Positions 36,486-45,829 are shown, numbered from the stretch's first letter. The stretch is DNA of 64,000 nt from Oscillospiraceae bacterium (GCA_015068655.1 SVKC01000001.1:22022-86021), one strand, 5' to 3'. The notes: generated from the sequence alone by a model not told the origin. A program made the numbers and translations.

Positions 36486-37502
36486 TCACTCCTCCAGCAT
36501 ATCACTAAGTATTTCTTCAGCAAAATTCGAATAATCAGGCTTATTTGTGTCCTCGTAATTATTGAATTTGCTCTTTTTCCCATTTTCCTTTTTCTTTGTA
36601 GGCGAGTTTTTGATTTTGAACATTTCCTCGTTTGCTCTCACCTGCTCAACAGTTTCAAAGCACTGTTCCTTCCAGCTTTCAAGAATCTTGTTCATATACG
36701 CCCAGCTGAGCTTTCCCGTTGCCGCAACCGTTCTGTCATAAGCTGCCGCAATAAGCTCAGGAGAGATTTTCTTTTCGCCCACCCAAAGTCCGATATACTT
36801 CTTTTCAGTCTGGGTCAGAGCACGATCATAAATCCCAAGAATTCCCCGCACCTTTCCTTCGTTGGAAAGCTTAAGTTCAATCTCCCGTATATATTCCTCT
36901 GCACTTTCATAGGTATCAATTCCCTTGTCTGCCCAGTCAATTGCCACAGTTTCAAGGTATCTTTTGCCCGTTTTTCCCTGTCTTGCTCCAAACTGAAGAA
37001 GCATAATAACAACTTCAACAGGAAGTCCGAGCCAGTCCACAAAGGAATAAATCATTTCAAAATCCGAAGGGCTGAGAATCTTGTCCAGAATAATCTCTGC
37101 CTGCTTGAAAAGATAATCAACGCTGTCATTGACCGAAGCCGCTGCATCAATCTCTGCCGAGGCATAAGATGGTCTGGTTCTGAGCCGCTCCGAAGTCTGA
37201 GACTTCTTGCTCCCTTTTTTCGGTTTTTCCAAATCAACTATCTTTGAAGAACTGTCCATATCCGGAAAACAATATCCGCATCCGTCTTTTTCAAGAACCT
37301 CTGCCGTAATCCAGAAATCAATAGCATCCGCCACCGCATCAGGACTGATTCTGAGCTTCTTTGCAATTTCTTCCTCCTTCAGGATTTTTCCGTTTTTCCT
37401 GAAGCAACTCAATATGTAAATATAAATCCGGAAATCCTCGGCACTTGCCAATCTTCCCCATTTTTCAACAAAGCTGAATTCCAGCTCAAAAGCTTTACTC
37501 AT
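36486..37502 (-). CDS. DnaD-domain primosome protein
   Basis: The 338-residue protein starts with a winged-helix-like region (about 1-80). It then has two DnaD-type repeats. One contains GKRYLETVAIDWADKGIDTY (about 180); the second ends LSWAYMNKILESWKE (about 275). The C-terminal tail is basic and then acidic. DnaD/DnaB proteins help open the origin and recruit the loader. The gene is directly coupled to the loader gene, whose ribosome-binding site lies in its last codons. Confidence 0.87.
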   Translation of the reverse strand: MSKAFELEFSFVEKWGRLASAEDFRIYIYILSCFRKNGKILKEEEIAKKLRISPDAVADAIDFWITAEVLEKDGCGYCFPDMDSSSKIVDLEKPKKGSKKSQTSERLRTRPSYASAEIDAAASVNDSVDYLFKQAEIILDKILSPSDFEMIYSFVDWLGLPVEVVIMLLQFGARQGKTGKRYLETVAIDWADKGIDTYESAEEYIREIELKLSNEGKVRGILGIYDRALTQTEKKYIGLWVGEKKISPELIAAAYDRTVAATGKLSWAYMNKILESWKEQCFETVEQVRANEEMFKIKNSPTKKKENGKKSKFNNYEDTNKPDYSNFAEEILSDMLEE

Positions 37503-37612
37503 TTCTACTCTATCCTTATCTGACGAAAGAAAATTTTATCTATTATATATATATTACCACAAAACTTCCGATTTGTCTTCAAAAATTTTTTTATTTTTTT
37601 GTCTATTTTTTA

Positions 37613-37646
37613 ACAAAAAAAGTAACTCCATTACCAGAGTTACTTT
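37613..37646 (-). terminator. Intrinsic terminator of dnaA-mnmE
   Basis: The stem AAAGTAACTC/GAGTTACTTT (37619-37646, loop 8) is followed on the minus strand by a T run. The mnmE stop codon lies inside the stem. The remaining gap to the DnaD gene is AT-rich with no DnaA box. Confidence 0.85.
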
Positions 37647-39034
37647 CCTACGCAAAACCGTTCAAAAACACGGTCTATTATTTCATCCTGAACCGTTTGT
37701 CCCGTAACCTCACCTAATGCCGCAATAACCTCTTCAAGGTCAACATAGAGCATATCGGCAGGCATACCGCTTCGGAGACTTCCGAGCATACCATCCGCCA
37801 CAGCCTTCGCCTTTATGAGAGCATTCTTCTGGCGGTCATTGGAGATGAATACATCATCGGAACTTATTCCACCGCTCAGGAACATTCTCATTATCTTTTC
37901 TTCAAGATTGTCAATTCCCGAAATCTCGCCATTTTCAGGGGTTGCGGTAAGAACAATCGACTGTTCATCAATATGGAGCTTCTTTCCAAGCTCTTCCGTG
38001 CTCAAAATTGCTCCTTTGTCGGTTTTGTTCAGTATAACTATTATATTCTTATTCTGCATATAGCCGAAGATTTCCATATCCTCGTCCGAAAGCTCCTTTG
38101 AGCTATCCAGAACAAACAAGCATAGGTCAGCATCCTCGATATTCTTTTTTGCTCTGTCGATTCCTATTTTCTCAACAGAATTATCGCTTTCACGTATCCC
38201 TGCCGTATCCACAAGCCGAAGTGCAACACCGCTGAGATTAACGTATTCCTCAATGGTATCTCTCGTTGTTCCGGGAATATCTGTTACAATAGCCCTTTCG
38301 GTACGACTGAGAGCGTTGAGTAAAGACGATTTGCCCACATTGGGACGTCCGGCTATAACCGTCATAATTCCGTCACGCATAAGCTTTCCCTTGCTGAATC
38401 CGGAAAGCATAACTTCTATATCATTTGAAATTTCAGAAATTTTTTCTTCAAGCTCTTCATCCGACAAAGGTTCAATTTCGTCGGGAAAATCCGCAACGGC
38501 AGAAATATTTGCCGCAAAGGCAACCGCCTTGTTTCGGATTTCATCGACCTGAGCTGAAAGCTTTCCCGAAAGGGCCTTTGCCGCATTTGACTGTCCCAGA
38601 GAAGAATTGGAGTGAATAAGGTCAACAACAGCCTCTGCGCCAATCAAGTCCATTTTTCCGTTCACAAAAGCACGTCTAGTGAACTCGCCTGCCTCCGCCT
38701 GCCTCATTCCGCACCTGAAAAGCTCCTCCAGAACCGACTCTGCCGCAAAAAAACCGCCGTGACAGTTTATTTCCACCACATTTTCACCCGTGTAAGAGTT
38801 GGGTCCACGCATCACAGCAACCAAAGCTTCATCCAGTACCGAGCCGTCGGAAGCTCTCCTGATTTCCGAAAGGGTAAGCTTGTGACTTTCAAGGTTTTCA
38901 AGACTCTTTCCGTTTTTCGGAAACGCAACTGCAGAGGCAATTGCTTCTGCTTCAGTACCGCTTATTCTTATTATTGCAATACCTCCAACACCTATTGGTG
39001 TGGCAATTGCGCCGATTGTATCAAATTCCTTCAT
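37640..39034 (-). CDS. mnmE: tRNA modification GTPase MnmE
   Basis: The 464-residue MnmE has the N-terminal tetrahydrofolate-binding domain (DTIGAIATPIGVGGIAIIRISG). Its inserted G domain carries GRPNVGKSSLLNAL (about 229), the switch DIPGTTRDT, and NKTD (about 337). The C-terminus is FERFCVGK with the catalytic Cys. With MnmG it modifies the wobble uridine of several tRNAs. Usually mnmE sits after khpB; here it follows dnaA on the other strand, 38 bases away. mnmG is not in the window. Confidence 0.97.
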   Translation of the reverse strand: MKEFDTIGAIATPIGVGGIAIIRISGTEAEAIASAVAFPKNGKSLENLESHKLTLSEIRRASDGSVLDEALVAVMRGPNSYTGENVVEINCHGGFFAAESVLEELFRCGMRQAEAGEFTRRAFVNGKMDLIGAEAVVDLIHSNSSLGQSNAAKALSGKLSAQVDEIRNKAVAFAANISAVADFPDEIEPLSDEELEEKISEISNDIEVMLSGFSKGKLMRDGIMTVIAGRPNVGKSSLLNALSRTERAIVTDIPGTTRDTIEEYVNLSGVALRLVDTAGIRESDNSVEKIGIDRAKKNIEDADLCLFVLDSSKELSDEDMEIFGYMQNKNIIVILNKTDKGAILSTEELGKKLHIDEQSIVLTATPENGEISGIDNLEEKIMRMFLSGGISSDDVFISNDRQKNALIKAKAVADGMLGSLRSGMPADMLYVDLEEVIAALGEVTGQTVQDEIIDRVFERFCVGK

Positions 39035-39072
39035 TTTTCTTCTCTTCTATTATATAATTTATTTGGGCATTA

Positions 39073-40398
39073 TCAACCCTTCTTTATATTGGAGATAATC
39101 TCCCTCACAGCCTTTGCAACTTCCGCATCTGTATCAATGTCTGATGAAATTTTTCTGACATTGTGAAGAACCGTTGTGTGGTCACGTCCTCCAAATGCCT
39201 CACCGATTTTGGGAAACGATGGGTCATCAAGAATCTCTCTGCATATGTACATAGCAATCTGTCTTGGAAGGGCAATATCTGCACTGCGCTTTTTGGAAAC
39301 AAGAGAGCCTTTTGAGAGACTATAATATCTTTCAACCTCATCAATAACAAGCTTTGTTGTTATTGCACGTCTGGGTTGAACCGAAAGAATATCTCTAAGT
39401 GCTTCTGTTGCAAGGTCCATAGAAATTTCGTTTGTACGCTTTATACCGGCATAAACCAGTATACGCTTTACCGCCCCCTCAAGGTCACGGACATTGGACT
39501 TGATGCTGTCTGCAATAAACTCAACAATCTCATCATCCACCGTCAGATATTCGCTCTGGATTTTGTTTTTGAGAATAGCCATACGTGTTTCAAAGTCAGG
39601 AGGCTGAACATCTGCAAGCAAGCCGCTGTTGAAACGTCCCACCAGTCTTTCCTCAAGCTGAGGTATTTCCGACGGAAGACGATCCGATGTGAGAACAATC
39701 AGCTTGTCCGCTTCAAAAAGCGCATTGAAGGTATGGAAGAATTCTTCCTGAGCTCTTTCCTTTCCCGCAAAAAACTGAACGTCATCAATAAGAAGAAGGT
39801 CAACGTGTCTATACTTGTTTCGAAAATCCTGATTGGTCTTTTTTTGAATGGCATTAACAAGCTCATAGGTAAACTTTTCACTTGTAGTATAAAGCACCTT
39901 TTTCGTCGGATAGTTCTCGATAAAGTAGTTGCCTATCGCCTGCATAAGATGTGTTTTTCCAAGTCCGCTGCCACCATAGAGGAACAGAGGATTTGAATTT
40001 TTCGCAGCATCAGCAGGTCTTTCCGCCAGAGCAAGTGATGCAACATAAGCGATGTCATTGTTGTTGCCCACAACGAAAGATGAAAATGTATACTTCGGAT
40101 TGAGGGTATTTTCCACAGTAATCGGGTCAACATTCTCAATCTCTCTGCTTTTTTCATCAACCACAACATCAATATCAAACTTGTGTGACGTAACCGACTC
40201 AAGACTGCTTTCAATAAGCGAAAAATATTTGGTCATAATCATATTTTTGTTCACGGCAAAGGGTACCTTGAGTATAATCTTTGTATCGTCAATAGACACA
40301 GCCTCAATAGGTTTTATCCAAGTATCAAAGGACACCGCAGAAATCTCATCCGCAAGATCTCCCTGAACCCTTTCCCATATTCTTTTCAATTCTTCCAC
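39073..40398 (-). CDS. dnaA: Chromosomal replication initiator DnaA
   Basis: The 441-residue DnaA has domain I (about 1-80), Walker A YGGSGLGKTH (about 142-151), Walker B LLIDDVQF (about 205), and the domain IV signature GGRDHTTVLHNVRKI (about 405). The start is GTG at 40398 behind AAGGAG at 8 bases. It is divergent from rpmH, as in most Firmicutes. The next gene is mnmE rather than dnaN, which is unusual. Confidence 0.98.
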   Translation of the reverse strand: MEELKRIWERVQGDLADEISAVSFDTWIKPIEAVSIDDTKIILKVPFAVNKNMIMTKYFSLIESSLESVTSHKFDIDVVVDEKSREIENVDPITVENTLNPKYTFSSFVVGNNNDIAYVASLALAERPADAAKNSNPLFLYGGSGLGKTHLMQAIGNYFIENYPTKKVLYTTSEKFTYELVNAIQKKTNQDFRNKYRHVDLLLIDDVQFFAGKERAQEEFFHTFNALFEADKLIVLTSDRLPSEIPQLEERLVGRFNSGLLADVQPPDFETRMAILKNKIQSEYLTVDDEIVEFIADSIKSNVRDLEGAVKRILVYAGIKRTNEISMDLATEALRDILSVQPRRAITTKLVIDEVERYYSLSKGSLVSKKRSADIALPRQIAMYICREILDDPSFPKIGEAFGGRDHTTVLHNVRKISSDIDTDAEVAKAVREIISNIKKG

Positions 40399-40775
40399 AA
40401 CTGCTACTCCTTTTTAAAACTACTGTATATACACGGCAAAAGCCGATGTCTACCTATATAATGTAATATCCCGACTTAATAACTCTTTTAAAGTCATACT
40501 AGAACATAATAACAGATTTTCAAATCTTTTTCAATAGCAAAAAAAGCCTTTTTTTGAGACATTTCTTTTCAAAAACTCGAAAAAACACAAAATATAGATT
40601 TCTGTGTTTATGAATTTCGCAATATCTTCGGTTTTTTGCCTTCAAAAAAATTTTTTAAAATTTTTCCGTGCCGAAACTCTTGACAAGCGAATGAACTTGT
40701 GCTACAATAAGAAGGCTGTTTTACAGATATTTATTAATTTTCAATATTTAATGATTTTGCATTGGAGGGATACAG
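40399..40775. other. dnaA-rpmH intergenic region (origin candidate without clear DnaA boxes)
   Basis: This 377-base AT-rich gap lies between divergent dnaA and rpmH, where oriC often sits. It contains long A and T tracts (40540-40560 and 40630-40675). I searched both strands by eye for TTATNCACA and found only two-mismatch candidates, such as the site around 40607-40615 (TGTGTTTAT). It also holds the rpmH promoter. Gene direction flips here, which supports a nearby origin, but binding sites are not evident. Confidence 0.4.
40680..40708 (+). promoter_or_regulatory. rpmH promoter
   Basis: TTGACA (40680-40685), a 17-base spacer and TACAAT (40703-40708) form a near-consensus sigma-A promoter 67 bases before rpmH. 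Confidence 0.85.
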
Positions 40776-40910
40776 ATGCTTAGAACATTCCAACCTAAAA
40801 AGAGACACAGAGCCAAAGAGCATGGTTTCAGAAAAAGAATGTCGACCAGCAATGGACGCAAAGTTTTAGCAAGAAGAAGACTTAAAGGCAGAAAAAAATT
40901 GTCAGCCTAA
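40776..40910 (+). CDS. rpmH: Ribosomal protein L34
   Basis: The 44-residue, very basic protein starts [20 protein letters not shown] and ends GRKKLSA, the universal L34 pattern. It is a component of the 50S subunit. The ribosome-binding site is GGAGG 8 bases before the ATG. It heads the rpmH-rnpA-yidD-yidC-khpB cluster, with an attenuator-like terminator directly after the stop. Confidence 0.98.
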   Translation: MLRTFQPKKRHRAKEHGFRKRMSTSNGRKVLARRRLKGRKKLSA

Positions 40911-40932
40911 AGACGCCTTTGTGCGTCTTTTT
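40909..40932 (+). terminator. Terminator/attenuator between rpmH and rnpA
   Basis: AAAGACGC (40909-40916), a 6-base loop, GCGTCTTT (40923-40930), then T. The stem starts inside the rpmH stop codon. Partial readthrough would explain higher L34 than RnpA levels. Confidence 0.8.
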
Positions 40933-41027
40933 GACTATTAAGGGATTTTTTCCCTGTCTTTCGCAGAAAGATGCACCGAAAAACACCGACCGGGAGAAAC
41001 GCTATGAGAAAATCTATCGGAGGGGCA

Positions 41028-41357
41028 ATGAGCCTCACACTGAACAACCAGTTCAAAAAGCTCTACCAAAAGGGCGACTCTCAGGTTTATCCCTCGGTTG
41101 TGGTCTACGCAAAACGCAACGGTCAAAAAAACAACCGTTTGGGTATTACTGTTAGCAAAAAAATTGGAAAGGCGGTTACAAGAAACCGTGCAAAGCGCAG
41201 GCTCCGTGAGGTTTACCGCACGAACTCCGCACAACTTTCCACAGGCTTTGATTTTGTTCTGGTTGCACGCGGGCGCACGGCCACCGTGCCCTTTTCAAAG
41301 CTCAATGCAGATTTTCTGCATGCGGCAGACAAGCTTGGAGTACTGAAAAATGAATAA
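41028..41357 (+). CDS. rnpA: Ribonuclease P protein component
   Basis: The 109-residue basic protein has the RNase P protein signature [12 protein letters not shown] (about 57-68) and the N-terminal [12 protein letters not shown]. It binds the RNA subunit and helps mature tRNA 5' ends. The ATG at 41028, behind GGAGG, gives the usual length and start. An ATG at 41004 with GGGAG 7 bases upstream is an alternative that would add 8 residues. It overlaps yidD by 8 bases. Confidence 0.95.
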   Translation: MSLTLNNQFKKLYQKGDSQVYPSVVVYAKRNGQKNNRLGITVSKKIGKAVTRNRAKRRLREVYRTNSAQLSTGFDFVLVARGRTATVPFSKLNADFLHAADKLGVLKNE

Positions 41358-41568
41358 ACTTCTGTCTTTTCTACTCACAAAACCCATCGAATTTTACAGA
41401 CGTTTTATTTCACCCATCAAGCCACCGTGCTGCCGATTTTATCCTACGTGCTCGGAATATGCCTTGCTGGCAATCAGAAAACACGGACCGCTCAAAGGCT
41501 TTTTGAAAGCTCTGTGGCGGATACTGAGATGTCATCCTTTTTCAAAGGGTGGCATAGATATGCCATAG
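41350..41568 (+). CDS. yidD: Membrane protein insertion efficiency factor YidD
   Basis: The 72-residue protein has the YidD core [20 protein letters not shown] (about 17-36) and [11 protein letters not shown] near the end. It is a small, membrane-associated amphipathic protein. It lies between rnpA and yidC, its conserved place, and assists YidC-dependent insertion. Confidence 0.96.
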   Translation: MNKLLSFLLTKPIEFYRRFISPIKPPCCRFYPTCSEYALLAIRKHGPLKGFLKALWRILRCHPFSKGGIDMP

Positions 41569-41632
41569 CATTTGAATACGGTATTACATTTTCCGATGTC
41601 ACCAATTACTACTTACAACCGGAGGATATCAG

Positions 41633-42685
41633 ATGTTATCATACATTATGATGGGTCTGGGATGGATACTCAACCTTTTTTATGAGCTAATAGGAAACTA
41701 TGGTGTTACAATTATACTTTTCACCATTTTTATCAAGCTCGCACTCTTCCCCCTGGACCTGAAGCAAAGGCGTTCAATGGCAAGAACGCAGAAAATCCAG
41801 CCTCTTTTGATGGAGGTTCAAAAAAAATATGCCAACGACAAAGAACGTTTGAATCAGGAAACAATGAAGCTGTACCAGAAATACGGAATCAATCCTATGG
41901 GCGGTTGTCTTCCAATGCTTATACAGTTTCCAATAATTATAGCCCTTTATTGGGTGGTGAGAAAGCCTATCGTTTATATGATGGGTGTTGACCTTGATGA
42001 AACCTGGAGAATTGCAGAAGCATTTTCTGCCTGGGCATCATCAAATATGGATTTGCTCCCCGAAACTCTTCGCAATGCAATTCCCCTTACTTACGAAAAA
42101 TCAATGTCGAACAATACCTTTGGTATGAACGAAATTCAGATTGCACAGATGATGCATCAGTACCCCGAAGTCCTTGACAATCCTTTGATTTCTCAGTACT
42201 GGGACAACCTGAAGACAATCGACTTTTCGTTCTTCGGTATGAATCTTGCCGACACACCGAGCTTCGGTGCCCTTACAAAGGCTCTTACAGGAAATACAGC
42301 CGGTCTCACCCTGAGCACTGCACTTCTCTGGATAATTCCTATTCTTTCAGGTGCCAGTTCCTTCCTTTCGAGCTTCGTGTTGAACGGCTCAAATAAAACA
42401 AAACAAGAAAAGAATATTGTTCTTGCGGAAAACGAAAAGCCCCAGAACAATGCACCCGGTGCAGACTCAATGAAATCAATGACATATATTATGCCTCTCT
42501 TCTCTGCCTGGTTTGCATTCACACTTCCGGCGGCAATCGGTCTGTATTGGACAATCAGCAATATTATTCAGATTGTTCAGCAGCTTTTGGTTAAAAAGAT
42601 GTTCAGCAAGGACATAAGCCTTGAAGAATTAGAAGGAGATATTAATAATGTTAAAAGTAGAAAAAAACGCAAAAACTCTCGATGA
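41633..42685 (+). CDS. yidC: Membrane protein insertase YidC
   Basis: The 350-residue insertase has the hydrophilic-groove region IKLALFPLDLKQRRSMARTQ (about 35-54) and the KYGINPMGGCLPMLIQFPI motif (about 83-101). About five membrane helices are predicted, plus a basic tail. There is no lipoprotein signal, as in several clostridial YidC proteins. An extra soluble stretch (about 120-205) lies between the second and third helices. GGAGG precedes the ATG, and khpB overlaps its 3' end by 38 bases. Confidence 0.95.
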   Translation: MLSYIMMGLGWILNLFYELIGNYGVTIILFTIFIKLALFPLDLKQRRSMARTQKIQPLLMEVQKKYANDKERLNQETMKLYQKYGINPMGGCLPMLIQFPIIIALYWVVRKPIVYMMGVDLDETWRIAEAFSAWASSNMDLLPETLRNAIPLTYEKSMSNNTFGMNEIQIAQMMHQYPEVLDNPLISQYWDNLKTIDFSFFGMNLADTPSFGALTKALTGNTAGLTLSTALLWIIPILSGASSFLSSFVLNGSNKTKQEKNIVLAENEKPQNNAPGADSMKSMTYIMPLFSAWFAFTLPAAIGLYWTISNIIQIVQQLLVKKMFSKDISLEELEGDINNVKSRKKRKNSR

Positions 42686-43499
42686 AGCCCTTGAGCTTGC
42701 AGCTCAGGATTTGGGAGTAGCCAAAGACGAGGTTGCATACACCGTAACAAAAGAAATCGGCAGAGGACTTATGAAATTCCTTGTGGGTTCAGAAATTGAA
42801 ATTCTTGCTTGGAGAAAAGCTGACGAAGAAAAGGAAGCTTCCGCTCCCAACCCCGAAAAGGCAGCAAAACCCGAAAAATCAAAGCCTGCTCACGCAAAAG
42901 CCGAAAAAACAGAAAAAACAGAAAAAACAGAAAAAGCAGAAAAGACGATTTCTGAGAGCAACACAAAGACAGTTGTCGAAGAAAAGCACGAAAAGAAACG
43001 ACATGATGTTGACGATGATTTTGTTATCCCCAAAACAGCAGTTGATGATGCAAAATACTTTGTATCCGAGCTTCTCAAAAAAATAGGTCTTACCTTTGAC
43101 CTTCACATCAAGCTTGACAAGAATGTTATCAACATTGATGTTTCAGGTGACAAAATGGGACTTCTCATCGGCAAGCGCGGTGATACTCTTGATGCAGTAC
43201 AGATGCTTACTGTACTTTACGTAAACAGAAACAAGAATATGCCTTACGTAAAGGTAAATATCGACACCGAAAACTACCGTTCAAAGAGAGAAGAAACACT
43301 CATCAGACTTGCACACGGACTTGAACGCAGCGTTCTTCGTGACAAAAAATCAATTACGCTTGAACCTATGACAGCCAACGAAAGAAGAATTATTCATTCT
43401 GCTCTTCAAAATAACCCCAGAATAAAAACCCACAGCATTGGCGAAGACCCAAACCGTCGCATGGTGGTTTCATTGGCAAAAACAGAAAATCAGGACTAA
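42648..43499 (+). CDS. khpB: RNA-binding protein KhpB/Jag
   Basis: The 283-residue protein has an N-terminal Jag domain (EKNAKTLDEALELAAQDLG), then a long charged linker (about 65-135) with repeated EKTEKTEKTEK units. A KH domain (GLLIGKRGDTLDAVQ, about 170) and a C-terminal R3H domain follow. KhpB pairs with KhpA in RNA binding and cell-elongation control. The start lies inside yidC behind AAGGAG. The repeat linker is coded by near-identical GAAAAAACA units and may vary in length between strains. Confidence 0.93.
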   Translation: MLKVEKNAKTLDEALELAAQDLGVAKDEVAYTVTKEIGRGLMKFLVGSEIEILAWRKADEEKEASAPNPEKAAKPEKSKPAHAKAEKTEKTEKTEKAEKTISESNTKTVVEEKHEKKRHDVDDDFVIPKTAVDDAKYFVSELLKKIGLTFDLHIKLDKNVINIDVSGDKMGLLIGKRGDTLDAVQMLTVLYVNRNKNMPYVKVNIDTENYRSKREETLIRLAHGLERSVLRDKKSITLEPMTANERRIIHSALQNNPRIKTHSIGEDPNRRMVVSLAKTENQD

Positions 43500-43507
43500 A
43501 GAATTCC

Positions 43508-43543
43508 ATACAGTCATCTTTTATACAAGATGACTGTATTTTT
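43508..43543 (+). terminator. Intrinsic terminator after khpB
   Basis: A 13-base perfect stem ATACAGTCATCTT/AAGATGACTGTAT with a 6-base loop is followed by a T run. It ends the rpmH-khpB operon. Confidence 0.9.
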
Positions 43544-43553
43544 ATGAATATTT

Positions 43554-43637
43554 ATGAATATTTATGCAAAAACACTATTGATTTTATGGGTTAAATGTGG
43601 TTTAATATATATTATATTGGTGAATTTTTATGCAAAG
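43554..43637 (+). promoter_or_regulatory. argC promoter flanked by two ARG boxes
   Basis: TTGATT (43578-43583), 17 bases, TTTAAT (43601-43606) form the promoter. ATGAATATTTATGCAAAA (43554-43571) lies just upstream and GTGAATTTTTATGCAAAG (43620-43637) just downstream. Both closely match the Bacillus-type ARG box (ATGAATAAAAATKCAAK). A further overlapping half site TATGAATA lies at 43543-43550. ArgR is encoded within the operon, so arginine-dependent self-repression is likely. Confidence 0.8.
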
Positions 43638-43648
43638 GAGCGACACGT

Positions 43649-44587
43649 ATGCAAAAGATAAAGGTTTTTATTGACGGAAGCGTCGGAACAACAGGACTTC
43701 GGATATATGACAGACTTTCTGTCCGACAGGACATTGAGCTTATCAAACTCCCCGAAGAAAGCAGAAAAGATTTGGCTTCAAGGGTTGAAGCCGTGAAAGC
43801 ATCCGATGTGACCTTTCTCTGTCTTCCCGATGCCGCATCAAAGGAAATCTGTGAAGTAGTGGGAGACTGTGACACAAAAATTCTTGACACCTCAACTGCT
43901 CACCGTACCAACCCTGCCTGGGTATACGGATTTCCAGAGCTTTCGAAGGACTTCCGAAGCAAGCTCCTCGCATCAAACAGAATTGCAGTTCCGGGCTGTC
44001 ATGCAAGCGGTTTTTGTTCAATAGTTGCACCCCTTGTTGCCAACGGCATAATCTCTCCTGATTATCCCGTTGCAGCAACATCAATTACAGGCTACAGCGG
44101 CGGCGGAAAGAAAATGATTGCTGAATATGATGACAATAGCCGTCCCGATGAATTCAACGCACCAAGACAATACGGCATAACACAAAAACACAAGCATCTC
44201 CCTGAAATGAAAGCAATCTGCTGTCTTGATTACGAACCATGCTTTTCTCCCATTGTTTCGGACTTTTACAGCGGAATGACCGTAACAGTTCCACTCTTTG
44301 GAAGAATGCTGAAAAAGTCAATGTCCTTGGCTGAAATACACAAGTTTTTTGAAGAACATTACAAGGGTCAGAAGCTTGTGAAGGTTCTTCCCTTCGGCTA
44401 CGATGGAATGATTGGTTCAAATCATATGTCAGGAAAGGACTCAATGGAATTAATTATAACAGGCAACGATGAAAGAATTCTCATCGCCTCCTGTTTTGAC
44501 AATCTAGGAAAAGGTGCGTCAGGTGCGGCAGTACAATGCTTCAATCTGATTACAAACAGCGACGAGACCACAGGTCTTGAATTATAG
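43649..44587 (+). CDS. argC: N-acetyl-gamma-glutamyl-phosphate reductase (short type)
   Basis: The 312-residue enzyme reduces N-acetylglutamyl phosphate with NADPH, the third step to ornithine. It has the nucleotide-binding start KVFIDGSVGTTGLRIYDRL and the catalytic Cys in VPGCHASGF (about 115). This is the type-2 variant, with CHASG instead of CYPT. The ATG at 43649 has AGGAG 8 bases upstream. The longer open frame from 43595 would overlap the promoter and an ARG box. Confidence 0.93.
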   Translation: MQKIKVFIDGSVGTTGLRIYDRLSVRQDIELIKLPEESRKDLASRVEAVKASDVTFLCLPDAASKEICEVVGDCDTKILDTSTAHRTNPAWVYGFPELSKDFRSKLLASNRIAVPGCHASGFCSIVAPLVANGIISPDYPVAATSITGYSGGGKKMIAEYDDNSRPDEFNAPRQYGITQKHKHLPEMKAICCLDYEPCFSPIVSDFYSGMTVTVPLFGRMLKKSMSLAEIHKFFEEHYKGQKLVKVLPFGYDGMIGSNHMSGKDSMELIITGNDERILIASCFDNLGKGASGAAVQCFNLITNSDETTGLEL

Positions 44588-44601
44588 AAAGGAAAAGAAT
44601 T

Positions 44602-45816
44602 ATGAAATTAATCAACGGCGGCGTTTGTGCAGCTATCGGCTTCAAAGCAAGCGGCATACACGCAGGAATACGCAAAAACAAAGACAAAAAAGATCTTGCA
44701 CTGATTGTTAGTGAAAAAATTGCATCAGCTGCAAGCACATATACGCAGAATCTTGTGAAAGGTGCTCCTATTTATGTAACCAAAGCAAACATAAGTGACG
44801 GTTACGCTCAAGCAATTATCTGCAACAGCGGAAACGCAAACACCTGCAATGCAAACGGTATTGAAATTGCAGAAGGTATGTGTGAACTGGTAGAAAAGCA
44901 CACCGGCATAAAGAAGACAGATGTTATTGTTGCCTCCACAGGTGTTATAGGACAGCCTCTTGACCTTGCACCTATTGCAGAAGGTATGGAAAAGTTGACA
45001 AGCTCTCTCAATTATGACGGAAGCAATGATGCCGCAGAAGCTATTATGACAACCGACCTCGTGAAAAAGGAAATAGCATACGAATTTGAAATAGACGGCA
45101 AAATATGTCATATCGGCGGTATCGCAAAGGGTTCGGGAATGATTCATCCCAATATGGCAACCATGCTGGTATTTCTCACCACCGATACAGCAATATCGCC
45201 CGAAATGCTTCAAAAGGCATTGAGTACAGATATTCTTGACTCCTTCAATATGATTTCTGTTGACGGCGATACCTCAACAAACGATATGGTGTCTGTTCTT
45301 GCAAACGGTATGGCGGAAAATCCTGAAATCACAACAGAAGGAAAGAACTATGCTGAATTCTGCAAAGCACTTTCGGCTGTTACTACCTACCTCTGCCGTA
45401 ACATTGCAAAGGACGGCGAAGGTGCAACAAAGCTTCTCGAGTGTAGAGTGAGCGGCGGAAAAGACACACAAACAGCAAAGACGATTGCAAAAAGTGTTAT
45501 CTGCTCTTCACTTTTCAAAGCTGCTATGTTCGGTGCTGATGCAAACTGGGGACGTATTCTCTGCGCAATCGGATACAGCGGTGCTGATTGTGATGTAAAC
45601 AAGGTTGCAGTAAACCTTTCCTCCTCTGCCGGAGCAATTCACGTATGTGAAAAGGGAAGCGGTGTAGACTTTGACGAAGATGTGGCAAAAACCGTTTTAT
45701 CGGAGGATGAAATCATAATCGACATAACCCTCGGTGATGGTGACGGCAAGGCAGTTGCCTGGGGCTGTGACCTCACCTATGACTACGTAAAAATCAACGG
45801 CGATTACAGAACCTAA
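44602..45816 (+). CDS. argJ: Bifunctional ornithine acetyltransferase/N-acetylglutamate synthase
   Basis: The 404-residue proenzyme contains KGSGMIHPNMATMLVF (about 174-189). Self-cleavage before the Thr of NMATML yields the two subunits. It recycles the acetyl group from N-acetylornithine to glutamate, making the pathway cyclic. The ribosome-binding site is AAAGGA 11 bases before the ATG. The gene follows argC by 14 bases. Confidence 0.96.
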   Translation: MKLINGGVCAAIGFKASGIHAGIRKNKDKKDLALIVSEKIASAASTYTQNLVKGAPIYVTKANISDGYAQAIICNSGNANTCNANGIEIAEGMCELVEKHTGIKKTDVIVASTGVIGQPLDLAPIAEGMEKLTSSLNYDGSNDAAEAIMTTDLVKKEIAYEFEIDGKICHIGGIAKGSGMIHPNMATMLVFLTTDTAISPEMLQKALSTDILDSFNMISVDGDTSTNDMVSVLANGMAENPEITTEGKNYAEFCKALSAVTTYLCRNIAKDGEGATKLLECRVSGGKDTQTAKTIAKSVICSSLFKAAMFGADANWGRILCAIGYSGADCDVNKVAVNLSSSAGAIHVCEKGSGVDFDEDVAKTVLSEDEIIIDITLGDGDGKAVAWGCDLTYDYVKINGDYRT

Positions 45817-45829
45817 AGGAGAAACAATA

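Noticed and set aside
40399..40775. Canonical oriC with DnaA-box cluster
   Set aside because: No TTATNCACA or one-mismatch site was found on either strand by eye, so only an origin candidate is reported.
42890..42960. CRISPR or tandem-repeat array
   Set aside because: The short repeats are in frame and encode the KhpB linker; no spacer structure exists. No CRISPR array was seen anywhere in the window.
43595..43648. Upstream ATG for argC
   Set aside because: It would place coding sequence across the promoter -10 and an ARG box; the ATG at 43649 has a good ribosome-binding site.
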